Notes under the pieces: model-generated
Told to the model about the DNA's origin: nothing
Databases searched by the model: none
Seen by the model: the letters and a program-made list of their open reading frames with translations, nothing else
Made by a program: the position numbers and the translations under genes
Origin: Notospermus geniculatus
Taxonomy: Eukaryota; Nemertea; Pilidiophora; Heteronemertea; Lineidae
Assembly: GCA_002633025.1 (NCBI GenBank)
Contig: NMRB01000171.1
Span: 189,887 to 253,886, forward strand
Direction of reading: 5' to 3'
Length of the DNA: 64,000 nt
Shown: positions 60,701 to 64,000 of the stretch, piece after piece
How the letters are laid out: each line of letters starts with the position of its first letter
Numbering within the stretch: the stretch's first letter is position 1

Positions 60701-62376
60701 CAGGACAACGTGTGCGAATTATGATTTGAAAGCCTTTGTTTGCGTGCAGTGTAGCAGAAAATAACAGACTTTGACGCGCGCGTCAATGCATCGCGTTCGA
60801 TGTAACCATAGCCTAACTGCTCTAGACCTTGCAGATTTTTGTTTGGTTGACAGAAGCACATAGATAGCTAACTGAGGATTTACTGCTGAATGCATCCTCA
60901 AATGGACAAGTGTGGAGGCCTTTATTGTGTATATCTCAGGGGTTTCAATTTCCAGGATGAGGGCATACCACTGGCAGGTATTTTCAAGAGGCCTATTTTG
61001 GGCGCATTTTGCATGGCCTCGTCTGCTACAGATGATATGAAGACATCTTACAAAAGAAAAAACAGCAAGATTCAATGATGCTCACAAATAAAATCTTTTC
61101 TCAGTTGTCCACAATTAATTGTTTACACTTTCAGATGTTATTTCCAAAGCAGACATCGCCCAATAGGTATAGGCCAACTGCCCACAAAATTTTTCAAAAA
61201 AAATATTTTTTTTCAAACATTTTTTTTTCGAATTTTTTTTGAAAAAAAACAATTTTTAGGCCTATTTCAGGGCTAATTTGGGCACTACCGTTTAACGGTA
61301 GTTCTACCTGGAAATTGAAAGCGTCTGTATATCTTCACATTCTTTGCTTTCTACCAAATCAAAATTTTTATGTGTGTTTTTCAGGGCGCCGTTTTGTCAA
61401 AGCTTTGATGGAGGAAGCAAAAGAGGAACGCTCACGTGCAAGTTCATTGGTCGATGAGTTCAGGAAAGAGGCAAAACAGAGACATCGTGCTGGTAGTGGC
61501 GGCGATCTCACCAGTGGACGCCACTCTGCACCATGGTTATCACCGAGAAAACAGATTTATGAGAAAAAAAGTAGCAGTTCGATTGATGTTTCCAGGACCA
61601 CGAGTCCTGTTTCAGTGTCAAGGTCGTTTGAAAGTATACTTCATAACTCTAACATCAGTAAGACAGGTGACTATGAGAACATGTGGGAACTTAAAGAAAA
61701 ACCAAAAGACTCTAGCGCTGAGTCTGAGGAGCCATTTGATGCTAATATGATTAACGTTGGGAAAGCTAGGCTTAAGAATCCGCTTTATGAAGAGGAGGAT
61801 GTTGGGCCACCCCCGAGATCTATGTCTTCCTCAGGGCACAAGATTTCTGTCGAGGGTCTGTCGCTGGTGTCAGAGGAGGGCAGATCGTCGGGTATCCCGA
61901 GTTCCCCTCCTGGCCCTGCAGTGTATGAGACACAACCGACTCCACGTGAAGGTCATGTGGACGTGACAGACGTGGATCCCTTGCCTGAACACAGGATTTC
62001 CCATGGTGAAAAGGGGACTGAACCAACAGCTGATTATAAAGATAATCTGTCCAATGATCCTTGCTCTGACACGGACCCAGTAGTGGACCCTCTTCTTCCG
62101 CCTGCGAGTTGTGAACCCCCTGTCAACATAACATCCCCACTGCAACAATCACCGAAGAAACAAGCATGGCATGTTGATCATGAAGTTCCCTTCGAAGACC
62201 CACATCATAGCGAACTTCAATCTGGTTCAGAGGGTGTTCCTGAAAATCAAGATGCTTATTTTCATTCAGATGAACTCCCTCTTGCTGATTATGAAGACCC
62301 TCATCCCCAGACACCCCAGTATAGGCAGCTAGAAGGTGACTCATCATCATCTGAATATGACCAACCTCCACAGTAA
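45788..62376 (+). CDS. Transmembrane channel-like (TMC) protein, long isoform
   Basis: Seventeen exons in continuous phase: 45788-45959, 47626-47799, 49173-49407, 50171-50258, 50791-50887, 51415-51590, 52050-52231, 52500-52650, 52776-52934, 53058-53200, 53498-53615, 53839-54032, 54486-54561, 55128-55258, 57763-57927, 58543-58748, 61385-62376. They give 1152 aa. A Pro/Gln- and Ser-rich cytoplasmic N-terminus leads to GHFGTGVVSYFLFLRTLLYL, then several hydrophobic segments (FLLSLSFIIIPQ, FYLLCLVILA, ISGFNLILPIAFSII). The TMC domain follows, with CWETFMGEEVYKLVIVDF, IGRNTLNLIYSQALCW and SATCGPFRG. The last exon encodes a 330-residue acidic, Ser/Pro-rich tail without membrane segments. TMC proteins are multi-pass membrane proteins; TMC1/2 are mechanotransduction channel subunits. 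Subfamily not decided. Met 45788 starts MASGQNPQQTG; an in-frame Met lies at 45764. Introns are rich in hairpin elements. Confidence 0.92.
46176..47256. repeat. Long member of the AGCTCACC/GGTGAGC dispersed repeat family, TMC intron 1
   Basis: Starts TTAGCTCACCGGGGTGAGCTA, then a CGTCGTCGTC run; ends CCCGGTGAGCACATGGTCCA. Inside are about four degenerate ~140 bp units, each with a GGCCACCAGGTGGCGTAACC-type block, ACTCAGGAACG and GATGACCTTTATG. About 80 bp of host sequence (TTTCTGTAATTGTTCT to CATTCCGACTCATT) appears on both sides, near 46120-46175 and 47322-47385. No protein-coding capacity seen. Confidence 0.75.
47877..47983. mobile_element. Short hairpin MITE, family copy 2, TMC intron 2
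   Basis: Left CCCATATTCATAAAACTACT, right GACTTAAGTATGTTGAATACG; same design as 45091-45198. Confidence 0.65.
48183..48756. mobile_element. TIR element with CAGGGTTTCCGCCAGA ends, TMC intron 2
   Basis: Left CAGGGTTTCCGCCAGA, right TCTGGCGGAAACCCTG, with GGGGATGG/CCATCCCC-like sequence inside and A/T homopolymer runs at about 48204-48290. Non-coding, about 570 bp. A similar but diverged segment lies at about 44620-44865. Confidence 0.75.
48866..49014. mobile_element. Hairpin MITE, TMC intron 2
   Basis: Inner arms ACAATATTATTGCACAATAT and ATATTGTGCAATAATATTG, outer GGGTATTCCAC / ATGTGGATAGGCC. Confidence 0.75.
49776..49900. mobile_element. Hairpin MITE, TMC intron 3
   Basis: AGTTTAGAATCCCCGATCGG on the left, TGATCGGGGATTCTAAACT on the right, about 125 bp. 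Confidence 0.7.
50331..50605 (-). mobile_element. tRNA-derived SINE, copy 1 (TMC intron 4)
   Basis: On the minus strand it begins GGAGCCACGGTGGTGTAGTG (A box TGGTGTAGTGG) with GGGTTCGAATCCCGC (B box) about 50 bp further, followed by a ~200 bp non-tRNA body. A second copy with the same limits lies at 54112-54385. The tRNA-like head is part of the repeat, not a free tRNA gene. Confidence 0.75.
51152..51376. mobile_element. Hairpin MITE, TMC intron 5
   Basis: Ends TTTAACCCTTAGAGCGCC and GGCGCTCTAAGGGTTAAA, perfectly inverted over 18 bp, with A/T homopolymers inside. Confidence 0.8.
51616..51800. repeat. 30 bp minisatellite next to the TMC exon 6 donor
   Basis: Five to six units of ACTTGGATGTAGAATACAAG plus CACATTGAAT. 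The period is 10 codons and the first units continue the exon 6 reading frame (EYKHIEYLDV repeats) for 46 codons after the donor. Confidence 0.85.
53217..53354. mobile_element. Hairpin MITE, TMC intron 10
   Basis: AAAGGTAGATTCATACTT and AAGTATGAATTGGCCTTT ends, with inner GTCCGTTTCCTATGT / ACATAGGGAACGGAC. Confidence 0.7.
54112..54385 (-). mobile_element. tRNA-derived SINE, copy 2 (TMC intron 12)
   Basis: Same structure and limits as 50331-50605, with scattered substitutions: GGAGCCACGGCGGTGTAGTG head and GGTTCGAATCCC B box, minus strand. Confidence 0.75.
55445..55648. mobile_element. Hairpin MITE (GTAAAGCAGGAAAATTTTGC), TMC intron 14
   Basis: Left AGTGTAAAGCAGGAAAATTT, right AAATTATCTTGCTTTACAGT, with repeated TTCGCGAAAA-type words. 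Similar internal words occur in 58027-58232. Confidence 0.7.
55970..56328. mobile_element. TIR element, TMC intron 14
   Basis: Long inverted ends: left GCAGATCGACCTTGCGACTG, right CAGTCGCAAGGTCGATCTGC, arms about 38 bp with two mismatches; further palindromy inside (GCACATTGACAG / GCGCACATCGAC). Non-coding. Confidence 0.85.
57046..57180. mobile_element. Hairpin MITE, TMC intron 14
   Basis: GTATTCAAAAATGGTG / ATCACCCTTTTTGAATACGG, and inner AAGACTTAGACATGTGTAAC / GTTACACGTGTCTAAGTCTT. Confidence 0.7.
58027..58232. mobile_element. Hairpin MITE (GTAAACCGTGAAATTTTCGC), TMC intron 15
   Basis: Ends GTAAACCGTGAAATTTTCGC and GCGAAAATTTCACGGTTTAC, perfectly inverted over 20 bp; inside are more TTCGCGA-type words. 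Confidence 0.8.
58413..58513 (-). repeat. tRNA-like repeat, TMC intron 15
   Basis: On the minus strand: GGGGATTTGGCCTAGTGGTT (A-box-like), and GTGGGTTCGAATCTGG (B-box-like) about 70 bp further, with a long middle part as in class II tRNAs. No clean acceptor-stem pairing (GGGGATT against the 3' end), so a tRNA-derived repeat is more likely than a gene. Confidence 0.5.
58805..59134. mobile_element. TIR element, TMC intron 16
   Basis: GCGTTCGGAAAGCTTCCCCG on the left and CGGGGAAGCTTTCCAAACAC on the right; the AAGCTTCCCCGAGGAAGC motif recurs inside. Lies between exon 16 and the alternative exon. Confidence 0.75.
59388..59446 (+). CDS. Alternative terminal exon of the TMC gene (short isoform)
   Basis: An acceptor (TTTTCAG) at 59381-59387 and phase 1 match the donor of exon 16 (ends 58748). 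The exon adds TNETDTNGAVPVEVHQPVV and stops at TAG 59444-59446, followed at once by TAA, giving an 841 aa protein. A potential donor (CTA|GTAAGG) overlaps the stop, but splicing from it into 61385 recreates TAG, so inclusion always ends the protein. AATAAA signals at 60292-60297 and 61086-61091 could serve this form. Skipping it joins exon 16 to 61385 in frame. Confidence 0.65.
59915..60147. mobile_element. TIR element, TMC last intron
   Basis: AAGCCTAATTCATACTTCGA and GTATGAACTAGGCTT ends with inner GAAGCACGACCA / TGGTCTTGCGTCGAAG. Confidence 0.7.
60665..60817. mobile_element. Hairpin MITE, TMC last intron
   Basis: GGCTACGGATACACCGAACG and CGTTCGATGTAACCATAGCC ends with a CGCGCG-rich interior. 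Confidence 0.75.
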
Positions 62377-63620
62377 TGGCTCCCCCGCCACCATCCTCTA
62401 ACGACGCACCCTGACTCAAGTGACCAGTCTACACCATCACGGTAATGCGTGACTGTACATTCGCCTGTACAAAATGTAGGGCCCAATTTTCAAAAACTTT
62501 TAACTTCTTTAAAAAACTTTTAATTGAAAAAAATCGGCCATATTCATGTTGAACACACATAACTCGATATATTAAGGAAGAATTTTAATTTTTTTTTCAA
62601 TGCTGAATTTGTACACAATTCTGTGTGTAAAAATTTGGTTTCCACAGAAGGTTTTCACGCTGTAGCGTGATTTCACGGCCTAGCGTGATGGTGTAGACTG
62701 GTGACAGGCAGTCCACATGGTAGCTATGAGTGCTCTCCCCCTCAACCCACTATTAATTGAAGCTATACTCACTCTTACTCCTCAGAATTCTGTGGTGTAG
62801 GGCCAGCACTTTATCTCATTCCACTTGATGTGTCCAGTAATCCTTGTTCAGTTTATCCAATATAATAGCCTTTGATACCTAGGTGCATGCAGTGCACATA
62901 AAATAGTTTCTCCTACATGTACCGGTATATACAGCTAGATGCAGATGTGGACACTGCCACTGCCAGACTTCAAGTGACCACCCAACCACAATCATAAGAC
63001 CTTCCAATAACTCCAACCATTGGCATAACCATGTCACATTTCCCCACAGGTGGCTACTCATGTCATTATTTCTAAATAACCCATGTACATTTATACATGT
63101 AACACTCATTACCATGCAGTGGTGATAGAGGTTTTTAGGACTATGGAATCCTTTGGTAAAGCTTATGGTTGAACCTCTTGTTCTACAGTTGCACAAAGGG
63201 TTGATTCCACCAACTGTAACCTACATACATGTATATTATTCTTCGGTGCTTTTGTCATAATACACAACAAATATTTCATATGAGATTGTTGCCCATGACT
63301 TGGACTCAAACTATGAAATACCAGAAACACCAGTTAAAGGGTTTGCTGATACTTTTACCGTATAAGCTTTATCCTGGTACATGTGATGGTGTTTACAAAA
63401 TAACGACACAGTCCCATCACATTGTAATCCTTTAACACTGACATTGGAAAGTACATGTACCTAGATTCAACTGATCTGTGACCAGTAGGCCTAGGGGCGT
63501 TGTCAATAAGCCAGATAAGAGATTGCTATCAGAAGCATGTTCTGTTATTTAAGTCATAGAGTGTATTGACATTGATTTGGCATTGAGTTTCACTTGTATC
63601 TGAGGGCTTGTTTCCACCAG
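62377..63620. other. 3' flank of the TMC gene
   Basis: No further coding exon recognised. Contains a TTTTT-rich stretch near 62590 and several TACATGTA words. No convincing AATAAA was found close to the stop at 62376. Confidence 0.4.
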
Positions 63621-63634
63621 CATATGGTGTCGGC

Positions 63635-63999
63635 GTTCAAATCACTTCTACATGTACAGTACAGGTCACAATTGACATCCCTACGGCTTCGCGTAAGTTA
63701 CGAGTAACTTACGCATAACTCACGGCTTTGGTGTCGCGTAACTCACCGCGTAACTCCCCAAAATCGCATAACTCACCTCGTAGCTCACTGTGTAACTCAC
63801 CGCGCAACTAGCAAAATTCGCGTAACTCATCTCGTAAGTTACGCGTAACATAGCTCGTGAGTTGTTGCGTAAGTTACGAGTGACTTACGCATAACGTACG
63901 CGAATTTAGGGGTGCCAATTGTGACCTGTACTGTATGTTGAGTCAGCGTCAAACTGCAGTGGAAACAGTCAATGGACTCAACATAGAAGTGATTTGAAC
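63635..63999. mobile_element. TIR element with internal GTAACTCAC repeats, at window edge
   Basis: Outer ends GTTCAAATCACTTCTACATG and ATAGAAGTGATTTGAAC; next, TACAGTACAGGTCACAATTG / CAATTGTGACCTGTACTGTA. Between about 63681 and 63905 the words GTAACTCAC, GTAACTTACG and CGTAAGTTAC recur on both strands. The element may extend past the window. Confidence 0.75.
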
Positions 64000-64000
64000 A

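Overview
This is a 64 kb stretch of animal nuclear DNA, not bacterial. Genes are split into short exons with GT/AG introns, the intergenic space is full of small inverted-repeat elements, and there are assembly gaps (18955-18994, 39350-39840, one N at 41707). The gene families (VWA3-type, a prostanoid-receptor-like GPCR, NUDCD3, TMC), frequent short words such as TAGGCCTA and ACATGTAC, and heavy indel polymorphism between duplicated copies suggest a highly heterozygous marine invertebrate, perhaps a deuterostome such as an echinoderm or hemichordate. That taxonomic guess is inference.

Layout: (1) 0.38-8.0 kb, minus strand: the 5' part of a VWA3A/VWA3B-like gene, 17 exons in continuous phase, running off the left edge. 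(2) 9.48-22.04 kb: block A, with a four-exon GPCR (plus) and exons 3-8 of NUDCD3 (minus). (3) 22.0-26.6 kb: spacer with a dispersed repeat, an AT-rich field of AAATAATG motifs, a decayed TnpB/Fanzor-type C-terminus, a 120 bp direct-repeat pair and a ~900 bp inverted repeat. (4) 26.63-38.57 kb: block B, a direct duplicate of block A with a second intact GPCR and NUDCD3 exons 3-8, continuing into NUDCD3 exons 1-2, so a complete NUDCD3 lies at 36.3-39.1 kb. (5) 39.35-40.97 kb: a 491 bp gap, a dispersed repeat, and another copy of NUDCD3 exons 1-2. (6) 41.0-45.7 kb: no gene seen. (7) 45.79-62.38 kb, plus strand: a complete TMC gene, 16 shared exons and two alternative 3' ends (841 or 1152 aa), with introns crowded with hairpin elements and two tRNA-derived SINEs. 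(8) 62.4-64 kb: 3' flank ending in an inverted-repeat element.

The genes do not form one pathway. The strongest features of the window are the duplicated GPCR/NUDCD3 block, its truncated and gap-flanked NUDCD3 pieces, and a series of natural empty/filled insertion sites seen by comparing the copies. The duplication may be a real tandem duplication or two haplotypes laid end to end; the gap-flanked exon 1-2 copy looks like the latter. Exon boundaries were derived by hand from splice signals and phase, so individual ends may be off by a base or so.
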